From: Opisthorchis felineus
Lineage: Eukaryota > Platyhelminthes > Trematoda > Opisthorchiida > Opisthorchiidae
Assembly: GCA_004794785.1 (NCBI GenBank)
Contig: SJOL01006423.1
Span: 1,485,400 to 1,549,399, forward strand
Reading direction: 5' to 3'
Length of the DNA stretch: 64,000 nt
Numbering within the stretch: the stretch's first letter is position 1; each line of letters opens with the position of its first letter. This document shows positions 11,041 to 23,118 of this stretch, piece by piece. Position numbers and translations under genes: made by a program. The notes beneath the pieces are model-generated. The model worked only from the letters and a program-made list of their open reading frames with translations, was not told the origin of the DNA and made no database searches.

Positions 11041-12133
11041 TCGTAGGGGGAAAGCCAGGTCAGTATTATGGCTCAGACATTTTGAACAGGAAGAGGCAGG
11101 CCGCAGAGGATGCGAATAAAACTGCAGCTACGATTGGAGCAATGGGAATAGAAGTTGGATGTTCGCGGCTTGGCAAAGCGCTGTCGGGTTGTTGGAGTTA
11201 GCCACCAGGTCAAACGAAGGCGCATCGCAGTGTTATGTGTTTGCTTAACGAGTTGCGGAGCCATACAAGTGTTTTTATGATTGCTCATCTCCATGCTGAT
11301 TTTTTGTGCTCTCGGGAGTGGAAAACTCTGAATTTGAGTAGCTTTAGGTTGGTTAGCGCTAGGCAAAATAAAAACCAGTTATTAAACTGAGCCGACGAAT
11401 AATCTGGGTCCGGGATGTAGTTATAAGCGAGAAGGCATTAGTTCTCATGGTAGAAGGCCACCCTAATAATACAGCATTTGCAGATCAAGTGAGCATTGTG
11501 GACAATGGTTCCCTGAGGCGAGTCAATGAGGTAGAAGAATCTAATAGGAAGATGGTCTTATTTTTTCCACTAAATATACATTCGTTAAAATCAAAGGTGC
11601 TTTGGAGTCTATTCGTGGAGCAGATTGGAAATGGTTGGGTATTGTGTAGGGCGGAGCCGTGTACACAAGTAATGAATTTTTCTACGGAATGCGATAAAAT
11701 ATGATGGTGTGTACCTTTCTGAGGCTGTTGGGGCGACCGTTCCAGATACGAGCTTGTTAAACCAGGAAGAAGCAGTGGCGCAGATTAGTACATGCTGGAA
11801 TGTGCACTAATACGTTGCTTGAGGTACGGAATTTATAGTGAGGACGTGGATTCATGTTTAGCATATTTTCTGTCACAAAGCCATTTTGGTACAACAGACG
11901 GTGTAGGAGAGTTAGATTTAGCTCAAACCGTCTGAATCATTGCCGCTCAACGCCGAAGTTTATGCAGCGGGAGCGGTGCGGGGAAGGCTGTACCGTGGGA
12001 ATAACCTTTTAGTTAATGAGCGCTGGGCGCTTTCAAGTGGTACTCTGCAACTTTGGTTCCACATGGAAGAGAATGCAGGGCAAAATTGCGTGGTTGTTTG
12101 CATGCGTAGCTTAAACATTTGAAACTTTGTGTT

Positions 12134-12490
12134 TCAATGATCAAAAGAGCACGGTATGAGAATACAGAGCCTACGGATTCGGACGACCTGGAAGAGCAGT
12201 TGGTTTGAAGGGCTAAAGGCACAAGAGTATCTGAGACCAAGGTCTTTCATCTCTGAGGAATGCGTGAAATGTGTGCAAATAAATTTAAGCACGTCATCCG
12301 CGACGGAGTAGCGGCAGTAAGTAATTTGATACTTGTCAGGAAAGTAACTTATGCCAGAGGCATTCGACCAGCGAGTCAGAGAGTCTAAGTCCTGCTGGAT
12401 CTGGTGAATGGCAAGAGTTGTACCAAAGGGAGAAAATGTGTCGGCAATTTTTATATCGCCTGCAAATAAGAATGTTTTATCCTGGGACAC
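12134..12490 (-). pseudogene. LINE reverse transcriptase catalytic block
   Basis: The frame carries TFLFAGDIKIADTF followed by IQQDLDSLTRWSNASGISY. This is the palm motif of CR1/Jockey-type RTs, which is normally LFADD. Here the second aspartate-bearing position reads AGD, so a catalytic residue is lost and the copy is inactive. Confidence 0.75.
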
Positions 12491-14190
12491 GGTGTTAAAG
12501 AAGCTGTTAATATACAGTAGGAAGTAATGAGAGGAATCCCCCTGTATTTGTAAGTGGTTTCTCTAGATTTGGATCTGAATGTAGGGCAGACTATAAATTC
12601 TTTCTACCGGGAGGGGACGACTCGAGGCTTGATTGAGTGGGCAAAATGATCTAGGACAAGGATTCCGATATCTTGACTGCCACGTCTCAGAACAGGGATT
12701 AGGAATCTACAACCTGCACGACGGATTGTACAGGGGTTTGAGGAAGGGTAGAAGCAAAAACTAGGGCGATGTTCACGTTATTAAGAGGGGGTGCCTTCTC
12801 TAATGTTGTTATGTGGAATGTGCGCCAGAAGTTACGTGTTTGAGTTTAGGAGCAAGGGGAATGCAGCAGCTAGCAACGTAAGCGTTCATTTGGTCGGCTA
12901 TAATGACAAGATCGGTGATAGAACAACATTAAGTGGGGCGCAAACAATTAGCTAAGTAACTGAGTATTGCCCAAGAAACGCCCGGCCGAATAATTTAGAG
13001 TAAGAGGGTCTCCGAGGGCTGTGTACTTTTCACGGCATTCCAAAGTCATCCGCAAGGACTCTCGGTCTGTTGTGGGCTTACAGATTGAAGAATTAACGAG
13101 AAAATCCGAGGGTTCATATACTCTCTGCATGCTAGTTTTTTGGCATCCAATCTGTTTTAGTAACCTATAGCGGCGTGAGATACCAGGCTAAAAACGTTTT
13201 ATGCGGAAAAAAGGGGAAGAGCGGTTTGTAGGTTGCCGTAGATGTCAAAAATGTGTTCCGTGTTTGTCGAGGAAGTCTCAGGAAGCCAGCAAGGATGAAG
13301 AGCCAGTAAAATACCCAGGGAGAGGAGGCTAAAGAGGAGAGGACTCGGGGGATCAGTTGGGCCATGACTGATTGCATTGCAAGAAAAGACGCAGTGATCA
13401 CTTTCTTGGAGGCGTGGTCCAACTGAGGCCGCAGCCCGATGACACTTGTTTGATAATATCAGGTCAAGGCTATGTGGGCCACGAATGGATCTAGGTACGA
13501 TCTGTTACCAGCCTACTGCACTAAGTTGGGCAAGCAGCGAGGCGCACCGGGTAGGGCCCGTGGTGGACGTCCAGAAGCTAACCGACAGGTTGCAGTCGGC
13601 CAGCGTAAATTTAGACGAATGCGGCAGGACGTGCGCAGAGCAGATAATGCGGGACACGTCAACGATAGAGGCAGAGGAGTGTGGTGGTAGAAAGGTGCGA
13701 GCTATTGGCACGCATCGGCAGGCCCATATGGCTTCTGGAATCGCTTCGAGGATAGTATCCTTAGTAAGAGTTGCACGAATTTCCGATTTGGAATGGATGG
13801 CACAGCCCCCGCCCCTTGAGACTTTCCTGTCAAATCAGTGAAGTTTATGGCCAGAGGTTGCAATATCCCTGCCTGGAGTTTTAACTGAGAGCAATATTTC
13901 AGTCACGCAAATCAGACTCAGCCGTGCTAATGTCTCGGGGCTTAAAGACTTTTGGCGGTAAACACTAGCCACTGAAGAGCAATGCTAAAAAGCTCACTGA
14001 CGACAGGACCCAGGGCGCCGAAGGGGTTTGTGTTGTGCAAGATGTGATAAACATCCTCCTCCGTGAAGAGCGTGTTGGCGAAAAGCTGTAGGCAGTTAAT
14101 TCTTGACAAGGCAATGAGTTTGCAGGAGCAAAATTTAGACTTGCACAGTGCTCCCGGAGGCCTCAGATAATAATACTGGGACAGCCGTGG

Positions 14191-14697
14191 TCAGCACACA
14201 GAGTGGTCATCATTTCTCAGTAGAGCCCAAATAAATATTTGCTCTACAAAGTGTCTTTCCTTGGTGATATCCAAATCCAGAAGGGATGGTGGTTTGCGTG
14301 TGCAGTATGCGGTGGGTGCGACGACATGCTGAGTCCAAGCGCTATGTGGAATGACTTGTGTCAGCGCCGATACTAAATGTCCACTCGACCCATGCGTTTG
14401 GACTTCATCCAGGATGCCTTGGGAGCGGTAAAATAACCTACTAGCAGGAGATGTGTGTAGTAAACCTGGAGGAGAACTGTTTAAGTGTTTGTATGGAGAA
14501 AGGATTATCCTTCGGCGGACTAGAAGAGCAACGTTAGACCACGCCGAGAAGAAGAGAATCGATCCCAAACCGCGGGGTTTGAATCCATGGTGCATCAAAA
14601 AAGGTGCAGGAGTGGTGTCAGAGGAGACAATCGACGTGAGCAGACCCGCATAAAAGTATAGCGTAACCCAACCTGTCCACCCTGCGTTTTGAGCCAT
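14191..14697 (-). pseudogene. LINE endonuclease C-terminal fragment
   Basis: The frame ends in PTAYCTRKPPSLLDLDITKE and then LLRNDDHSVC. The pairing of PSLLDL-TKE with a terminal DH is the characteristic end of CR1/Jockey endonucleases (catalytic Asp-His). Upstream residues fit poorly and probably cross frameshifts. Confidence 0.65.
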
Positions 14698-16339
14698 CTC
14701 GGAAAATTGAGTTGCCGTCTATCGAGGTCTCCGCCCCGAAAAGGGCTGGTGTGGGCTAGGTCTATCTAATCGCGATTATTGATGGTTGTTCAAAGCAAGA
14801 CTACTGTTGAATATCGTGAAGTTTGTTGAAATGACTGGGACAGTTCGTGGACCAGCAATTTACCAATATCTCTGCTGCGTCCGACGGTGGGAAAATAAAG
14901 TTGTTCCACCAAAGGGATAGGCACATTTAATAGTTCTGCCCCCGGTTTGAGTCCAAAGCTTCGAATGGGCTCCTGTGTCGTATTTGACCACTTCCTGGCT
15001 TGGGGTTTCTGACATCGCTTGTTGGTTTGCATGGGTGATTTGTCCCTGTGAGTTCGGTTTTCGTGAGACCTTTGCCTTCTGGGGACGTAATTTATCCTCT
15101 CGTGGTTGAAAATTTCGATGGATGCTGGCTTTTGCTCGCGCAATGCCATCGTTTGGACGTCTAGGTCCGTTGTTTTCCGAGGATTTGCGTTGAACATGTG
15201 TCCGTTTGGTCCCTCGGGCTTCAAGGCGCGGTTTCGCTGACAAGGTGTCTGTGAGGCCCGGGAGGGTCATATGGGCGTTGTATTGCACCAATAAGTAATA
15301 TTCGTTTTGTAGGCTAGTTTTTTCCATCGACTGCACCTTAAATTCAGTAGGCTGTCATTTCAATTTGAATCAGTTTGCAATTATGAGCACATGAGTCCAT
15401 GTTTACCACCGGTTTGGTTGTACGTTCGGGGTTAGCTGATCTCTCGCGAAGCGGAGGCCTGCTTCGTGCCTCCCATCTTTCGACCTCTGTAAGCCGCGCA
15501 ACAAGAAGGCGATCCTCGGATATACGCTCGATCCTTGAGAAGGCTCTTTGTATACTGAATGTCTGCTTTAAGATGATCTGTAAGGCATGTGAGAATGAAC
15601 GTTTGACTAGAAGCCCATAACTGCTCTGCATGAACAGATGAGTATTTAGACTTTGTAACAACCAGCGACTGAGCGATTTTGCCAATTTTGTCTGAGCGCA
15701 CGTCCAGGAAAATGGACCCATACATGATTATCATGGAGTCCCTCATCCGCCTGTGCACTAAAACACCCTGGGGTACTGATTGCCGCGTCGGATAGACGGA
15801 TCACCTTCTTTGAAGCGAACGGAACCGGGATAGAGATCTTTAAGTACTCGTTCAAGGAGGAAAGATTGTTTTTTACCTCCGTCCACGCCGCTACGTTATT
15901 TCTGTTTGAATATTTCAAAGCGTCTAAAAGTAGTACCAGTTTTTCCTTGAGTGAGATTATTAAAATGAAACTATTGGACTGGTCTTTCCGCGTTTGAAGT
16001 GAGACGTGGTTTCATTATCAACAGCCGCCTTGCCATTTTGGGATGCGTAGCCATCCCAAGGTACAGGCAGATGGCGCATACAAAGGTGTCGTGAGAGTTG
16101 GGGAAGCGGCTTATATGGTGATCCGGAGAACGAATGCACTTAGAATGTCACCAGGCCTGGCAAGGGAGAATTTTAGACCACGTTCCAGTGTGATGGACAT
16201 CCAATTCATGTACATCTGTTATGGTCCGCCGACAGCTGTAACCGATAGCAGCACGTATTATTATCGCTCATGATTGTGAATAAGTGGGTGAAAAGCAGAA
16301 ATGGAGCGCAGTCTGACAGATATTTTCACGCACAAGTTG

Positions 16340-16560
16340 TGTTGGAGTGACGAATAATAATTATTTTTATTCCCAGTTGGTGGGTGGCATACCGCCAGGC
16401 ATGATAACCATGGAAATTCGGAGGGGAAGCATGACTGGTGGGATTTTTTATTACTGAGGATTGCACGGAAACGAAGCAGTCGCACAAATAGTGGGCATTA
16501 TCCAAAGTTGATGCTGTCACACCTAAACTGGCATGTTATAAATGCGGTAGATATCAAGGG
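16340..16560 (-). mobile_element. 3' end of a second CR1/Jockey-like LINE copy
   Basis: On the plus strand it reads AATAATAATTATTTTTATTC, then CCAGTTGGTGGGTGGCATAC and CGCCAGGCATGATAA. This matches the terminus at 61545-61595 (TTATTCCCAACTAGTGAGTA, then CATACCGTCAGGCATGATCA). GGGCATTATCCAAAGTTGAT (16492) also matches AGGCATTACCCGAAGTAGAC (61673). The element runs upward from this end. Confidence 0.65.
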
Positions 16561-18200
16561 GAGGGAAACGCCTGTTAATTCTATAAATAGACAAAACTGT
16601 AAAAGAATTCCTTCACAAATTTGCACGATCAAAAAACGAAAACAACCTCGGCCGATCCTCAGAAGCGCATGCGAATTTTCTCTTAAACCGTAGTTTGAAC
16701 AAAGGAAACTTTAACATAAAGTTTTAGCACTTGATGGTATTTATTCGAACAAATAAAATCTCCCCTTGAGGCTGACCTTTAATTGTATGTTGTTTAAATG
16801 CACTCATGGTCCACTATGAACGCGGGATTCATATTTGAATTTCGTCCAGTGGCTTAGCATTATGTCTCCATGAAGACAGTGGGATATTTTGTGGAAAAGT
16901 TGGCTTCATGTGTTTCTTCTGTACTGCATTTGGAAGTAATCTGAATATTACGTGAACAAAAATTACGCCCTCCTTGTCCACGCAAACTCAAAATGGAGGA
17001 GCCGTTTGCGAACAGTAGAGCAGAAGGTTCCCTATTGTTGCCCGGGGCGTCCCGCCAGACAAAGCCAAGGAATAAGTTACGCCTGGCACACGCTGTATCG
17101 CGTGCAAAGCGAGGTTTTATGTTGACGTTATGTGGACTCCTTGATAGTGCCATAAGAATTAGTGGACTTACGAGCCGAAAAAGCAGACAGTACAATAAGG
17201 TAGCCGGTGCCTTTTAGTTCTGGAACAAATTCATCGGACTGGGACGGTCTTGTGGTCGCGTGTAACACGCTTGGTCGGAAATTTGTGGGGATATTTCGAC
17301 CTACGAGCAAGCTATGAGACTGGGTATGGCAGCTGCGGCACTCTCATTGCGACGTCGTACTTGGGTTCGTGGACAAGCCCGTACATGAACATCTTGGGTG
17401 GGCAATTTGGGGTTCGCATGGTAGTTAGGACTGTTGTTTCGTCCAGTACTTTGACATTTGAAATTCCCCACGTTTCTTGCCCCTATTTGTAACCCCTGCT
17501 CCACTTTTGTGTTAAGTGAGTCTATATGAACTGACGTTTTTTTCCTTACCACTTCACCCATTCGGCCTTGAGGTCATCCAGCCATTTGTGGCTGACCTTA
17601 CGCACGTGCGACTGTCTCACGTGGGAGCCTGTTTGCTCATTTGGTTCGTACTTTTGTAATCCAAGTGGACCATTTGTTGTTGACGGGTATCTAGCGTCGA
17701 GGTTTGTACATTTTGTGAATTGTTGTCTTATGTTAATAATACCCTATAGAAACCCAGCTCCGACATTGTTTTGCCTTCCCGGAGGTTCTGGTATTACTCG
17801 TCGCTCGAAGTTACTGTTGCTGGTTACAACTGGCCAAGGAATCGTGGCAAATGAAGACCAGCATGGGTCCAGGATAGTGTTAGGTCGATCGAGGACTCGG
17901 CGCAATTCACTGCTGTCGTTCGAACGAGAAAATACAACAGCCATGTTTATGTTGATGACCAAAAATACAAAAAGTGTCAAAAGTTCTGCCAGTGGTACTA
18001 TGATACGAGTTAAACTGCGGCCCCACGTAACGGGCAGCTGAGAGTGGGCGCAATTTCTATCTACTGCAGTGGGGCGAAACTGTCCGATTTCAAAAAACGG
18101 TGCTAGATATTCAGGCGGAGGTAGTGGGTATGAGGTCGATGCGAACGTGTGTGAGCATATGTGGATATGGAGGACTTGCATTAGCTGAACTGTGCGCAAT
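16561..18200 (-). other. probable continuation of the CR1/Jockey-like copy, unresolved
   Basis: Several 60-150 codon open frames on both strands overlap one another and show no recognisable domain. The position upstream of a LINE 3' end suggests element body, but the sequence does not prove it. No host exon is supported. Confidence 0.3.
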
Positions 18201-18616
18201 AAATATAGTTCGGAGCATGCTGGGACTATAAATTGGGCAAAAACGTGAGGTGGCTAATGGTGATGTGTTTGGACGATGAGATGCCCTCCGAATGGCGCGG
18301 CTAAACCCTGAAGAAAACCATGGAGACTTTGCAAAACGAGTTGCGTCGAAGGAGTCATACCGCGGTAGTCACTGGCTCTTTGTTAGCAACTTTCTTCTGC
18401 TGTGAAGGATGTTTAGGATTAATGGAAGGATTGCCTGGGAAATATGCTACATCCAGGACAAACTTTAGCCAACGGCCCGGGTGTTCCACAACATTGGCAT
18501 TCGTTTCGGATTTCTTTCCCTCCATTTCAGAAGGCATAGTGTGAGACTCAGCATGAAGTAGAGGATGTCTTTGGGCGAGGGCATGCACTTGAGGTGAGGA
18601 ATGTCAACTGTGAGAC

Positions 18617-18627
18617 TTTCGCATCGT
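18617..18627. repeat. target-site duplication of SINE copy 3 (left)
   Basis: TTTCGCATCGT here is identical to 18802-18812 on the other side of the SINE. Confidence 0.9.
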
Positions 18628-18801
18628 TCAGCTGTGGCACCCTTTCGGTGCCTGATCGCCATGCCACCAGAACCCCCGAGAGCTGGGATATTTCCAAGCT
18701 ACCAAGGCCTAGACAGGGGAAGTCGAGATGCAGAAGTCGGGTTTGAACCGCGGACCTTCCGGTCGGTAAATTCGCGTCCTAACCACTCAGCCGTCTCGCC
18801 A
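18628..18801 (-). mobile_element. tRNA-derived SINE, copy 3, young insertion
   Basis: The full SINE layout is seen in reverse complement, with intact box B (GGTTTGAACCGCGGACC on the plus strand near 18741) and box A-like CACTCAGCCGTCTCGCC (18784). Perfect 11-base flanking repeats TTTCGCATCGT at 18617-18627 and 18802-18812 define the insertion exactly and imply little decay since insertion. Confidence 0.93.
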
Positions 18802-18812
18802 TTTCGCATCGT
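18802..18812. repeat. target-site duplication of SINE copy 3 (right)
   Basis: Identical to 18617-18627. Confidence 0.9.
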
Positions 18813-21360
18813 CGAAAAAAGAAAGATCGGACACGGTACGAAAAAAGTTGGTGGATGTTTAGGGCTGCGTTGTGACCGAAAAAGCCAATCAGGTAGAGGA
18901 AATGTGGATGGGCAGGCAAGGCGCATTGAGATTATGGATTATGGGGAGTCAGGGTCCATTGATCACTTAGAGGACAAAGGCGGAAATGATGGCATTGTGG
19001 CATGCATGGTAGTTGGATGTGGGTTCAAGGATGTTTGTTTCTGGGCCATGAAATGTGGTAAATACTGCAGTCCCCAGCTAGATCGTCATCATTATAAGAG
19101 ACAGTTAGATCGTATCAGGAATGCTCGACTTGGTAGTTCATCTAGTCGGATATTGTAGCCATTGCTGTGGAAATGAAGATGAATGACAATGCAATGAGTT
19201 GGGTGAGGCCCAAACCAATATAACAGACGTGGAAAAGAGCCGCAGAGTAGCTTGAAAGAGCGAGCGTCTTTCAACATGTCATGTGTGTCTGAGACGTGGA
19301 AGCTTTTTTATATATATAGCCGGATGCTGAAGATCACACAGGAGTCGGCTTTCAAACGAAACTACGGGATAATCGGTTTCCCATAAAGTAGCCCCTAGTT
19401 GGTGACATTGCCACTGCGGTTGAATATGGGATGTTTACAAATTACGATGACGACGATGGAGCCGTTGTTCCTATTAAACCACAGGGTATCAGTGTCGGGG
19501 AGCAAAAGGGGCGTGAAGATGGGTTTTGAGTGTTCTAACTGAGCAGATTTGACACCGAGAGCCCTCCCACTCATTGGATCTTAGCTACTGCTACGTTTGA
19601 AGAAGCATTAGGTCCTTGAATTCCAGGGCTCAATTCTATACCACTTGATTTCACGACTGGCTTTATAAACCCCTTTTGAGCTTTAATTTTGCTGAGTCTA
19701 ATAATGCGATCGCATCATCGCTGTACACACGGAACCCTCATTATCGCCAATGGGACTAATTGAGCAAGTTTACCTATATAACAGTAAGACCCCAGCTTCA
19801 GCGCGGACATCGCTCGCGCATTATGGAATAATGGGATTTAATAAACACTTGGTGAGTTAGCCACTACAACTTTGTCTTTTTATATGTGCATATTCTTCAA
19901 GAATGGACTTGGCAGACGGACAACATTTATGAGCATGAAGAACTGTCGTTGGTCGTCAGGTTTGTCTGTCACGCATAGCTGAGTCCTCACATTCAGCGGC
20001 CTGCACAGATACTTGCCCGGTGATTACTATAAGTAGCAAAGATAAGCAACAACTCGTACAGTTATGGGTATCGTGGTTGGCCATTGAATTAGGCTACAAT
20101 GCATAGCCGAGGCCTCATAACCAGACATGGGCTTAGCAGTTACGGTAAGCAGACAATGTAGGCGACAGCGCGTGCTGTTATCATGATGACCGGAAATGGT
20201 CGGCGTCATCTTCCGCCAATGTAGTTGTGCTCGTATACGTATTCTAACTAGGAAGCGCGATTATTTCCAATTTGGAAGATACTGTTTTTAATTAACATGC
20301 GGTCGTTTCATAACCCTGTGCTATCTACTGGTTGGTTGCGCCCATCAGAGAATAGGGATCATCCACAGAAGTGCGTGCTATCATCAATACTGCACAGTGC
20401 ATCCAATTATATTTCTGATTATACTGAACGGGAGGCAGGCTTCGCAGAAAACTGTTGTGCCGAAGTTCGCCGAACAAATTCATCTAACTTGTTATGCTTG
20501 AGGGATTTTACGCATGCAAACGTTATTCGACTACTTCTCTGGATGTAGTTTGCAACGGACATTCCGTGGATGTAATCACAACTGTAAAGAACACTGTAGA
20601 ACGCTACGCAAAAGTTTGATTTTATGCCTTATCTCGCGAACTGGTGATGATATTCGAATCGGTAGTGGCCGATGACCTTGAATGTTTTGCTCACTTAAAC
20701 AAAGCGTCACAAGCAATATATCGCTGAAACGTGCGAACGGATTAAACCAATTCTGCGTAAGTCGTAAGGTCGAAAACCACATAGGTTAGCCTAAAACAAT
20801 TTGGGTTTCCTTCTAGTAAGCGGCACAACCTTCAGCGAACCCAAATTTGTTCAAACGTACCACCAGAGCGCCTCAGAAGCGACACGTGACTATTTCACCA
20901 CGGGAGCCCATTCTGGGCTTTAATTTTTAAATTATTCGTCGTTATGCGGAGGATGTGCTATTTCCAAATGGTCATTACGTGGACGGAACCTTTCATTGAA
21001 GGGAATAATTCACCAAGATGTTTAAAATTGAAACCCACTTGCTTCATACACACCGTATTTTCAACTCGAGTCAAGGTTTAAAAAGTAATTGACACCACGT
21101 GATGACGCTAGGCGCACGTCCAAGTTTTCTTTAAAAACCTAGTTAGCAATAAGGAGGGTTTTGCATCAAATCTTTCTTCTCTTGAATTTGAAAATGCATT
21201 TCGGGATTAGATGGAGAATGACTACGTTGATTTCGTGCGCACACACTGAAAAAAGATTAATCATTCTTCCCTTACGTATGATGAAGATTTCTGTCGTTGC
21301 AGGAGTTGTCTAGCCAGAAAAACTCGAGGAGGAGGGAATTGCCACAACTAGTATGCTTTT
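18813..21360. other. no gene supported
   Basis: Only short open frames without motifs are present (for example plus 20297-20548 and minus 20576-20782). No similarity to the window's repeat families was seen by eye. Confidence 0.3.
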
Positions 21361-21368
21361 TTTATTTA

Positions 21369-21788
21369 TTGATGACGGATAGCACACTTTGTACCAGGTA
21401 TCTGAAGAGGTTTTACCTCTGCCGGCATAACTGCTTCTTGATGGTGGTCTCCTGGAAATTTGGGCACAACACCCCGCCACCAGTTAGAATAATGTAGGAC
21501 TCTAGTGAAACAAGAGACACTCATCGTCAGTGCAGTAATATGCTGCAGATGAAGTTGTGATGGCGATGGCCACTCAAGCGGTCCAAAACTGCCTCGTAAG
21601 ATATCGACAATTTCTATATGGGTAAGTGTCCTTCGCTCCTCCCGGTAGGTGACATGCATGTGGTCATCGCCAAGCTCCGCAAGGGTATCTACATACTTCT
21701 GGCGGATTCGGATAATGACTGTTTTGGCCACGTGTTTCGCTCGCAAGCAACAGATATTTTCGTTTCGACATGTGCCAGAAACGGTCAA
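21369..21788 (-). other. unidentified 140-codon open frame ending in a polyadenylation signal
   Basis: The minus-strand frame includes VIIRIRQKYVDTLAELGDDH, YREERRTLTHIEIVDILRGS and GPLEWPSPSQLHLQ. Its stop codon overlaps AATAAATAAA, so it could be a terminal exon or the end of a mobile element protein. No family is recognised. The apparent start Met is probably arbitrary. Confidence 0.25.
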
Positions 21789-22889
21789 GACAAAAGTGAC
21801 AACTCAGGAGGATTTAATGATGATGTAGGACCCTTGTTGGTTACATTTTTCAGTATAATTTTGTTTTCCCTGACGTAACCGAGATTGCTTGACTCGTGCT
21901 TTCTATTGGGAGAGGGACCTCATCAATATGGTTGGATTTCAGGCGCAGCGGTGCATAGCTGCGTCATTATCGCACATTACTTCAGGTTATCTCTAGGTGC
22001 CAGATTGAGCACAACGCAAGCGTTCAAAAAATCGACGGCGTGCAAAATTCTGCAAACCAGTTCATCACACTGGATGGGTATAACTGACCCGGAAGTGATC
22101 CCCACAAAGTCAATCATTTTCCGTACAGTTCGCATTCTGCCTGTGCGGGCAATGTTACCCGCTGTTATGAAAATATTTGATCACACCACTACTTTATAAA
22201 TATACCTAAAACCACGTCACCAAATGGACAGACTCAAAAGAGGAAATTATAAAAAACGCTTTTATAAACAAGCTGGGAACTGGGACAGGCTGGGGGATAT
22301 TCGGGTAATTGCGCGCGAACCAGACGAGGATGAAGGCATCATTACTCCAGTTCATCGAGCTGAAGAATAAAAAGAAAAGTAGCACTCAATTCAGCTGCTT
22401 GTTATACCATAGAGGATGTCCTAATAGTGGTGCTACAACCAAACCCACAAATGAATGTAGGCGTGGAAACAACCAACTGAACTCCGCGACATCGGGTGAA
22501 TTCTTAACGAAAACTTGAATGGGTAAAGCTGAAAGGCAAATTAGTTGATGTGAAATGAAGTCTACTTTACAAAATATAGCTTCCTACGCTGAAATGGACA
22601 TTATCAAACGAAGAAAAGTAGGACAAGTCACCGAGTTTCCGTCAACCTTATGTTCTACTTGAAACCAAATTGCACGAAATTGGCGAAATAAACTCAGTTG
22701 CAAACAAATTGGGTTTTTTGCGAGAGACTCACCTGGAACCCAGCTGAATCTCTCGTTTGGGATGTTTCCAGGCAACTCAATGTGCTGCACCAGGCCGCCT
22801 CATGTTTCAGTTGCTACGATATTCGAGATATCGCGATACATGTATATTCGTAATTCACTACTCATAAGGTTGCTGATAATTCTCCGACA

Positions 22890-22932
22890 GCCCACGACCG
22901 GTTTCGCCCTCCTTGGGGCTCATCAGGTAGGC
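22890..22932 (-). ncRNA. hammerhead ribozyme, type I, apparently intact
   Basis: On the minus strand: stem I strand GCCTAC, core CTGATGA, stem II GCCC-CAAGGA-GGGC, core GAA, stem III ACCGGT, cleavage after GGTC, stem I return strand GTGGGC. All universally conserved core bases are present, with C17 as the cleavage nucleotide. Stem I pairs over six positions (one G-U). Stem III is the self-complementary ACCGGT with no room for a loop, which is the form known to work as a dimer. Predicted scission lies between plus-strand positions 22896 and 22895. Confidence 0.85.
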
Positions 22933-22993
22933 GCAGTTCCCGAGTTTCCGTCAAACCTTATGTTCTACTTGAAACCAAAATGCACGAAATTAG

Positions 22994-23118
22994 CGAAGTA
23001 CACTCATTTGCAAACAAATTTGGTTTTTGCCTGGAAACATCACGAACGAGAGATTGAGCTGGGTTCCATGTGAGTCTCTCGCAAAAAACCAAATTTGTTT
23101 GCAAATGAGTGTATTTCG
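22994..23118. repeat. 37-bp inverted repeat
   Basis: The left arm 22994-23030 and right arm 23081-23118 are reverse complements, with one mismatch and one extra A, and contain CATTTGCAAACAAATTTGG. The 50-base spacer holds an inner GAGAGA/TCTCTC pairing. It marks a head-to-head junction of two retrozyme-like copies. Confidence 0.9.

Larger units (their letters stand above)
11070..15950 (-). mobile_element. CR1/Jockey-like LINE body, degenerate
   Basis: Going down the minus strand there is an uncertain ORF1-like region (15.9-14.8 kb, with basic stretches such as SRPPLRERSANPERT), an endonuclease C-terminus (14.7-14.2 kb), a long decayed part, and the RT catalytic block (12.49-12.13 kb). The region near 11.9 kb resembles that near 63.55 kb. 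Stops and frameshifts are everywhere. Together with 9410-10640 it may be one element split by the plus-strand insertion. Confidence 0.5.

Noticed and set aside
13446..13841. 131-codon plus-strand open frame
   Set aside because: It overlaps minus-strand LINE sequence between endonuclease and RT and shows no motif.
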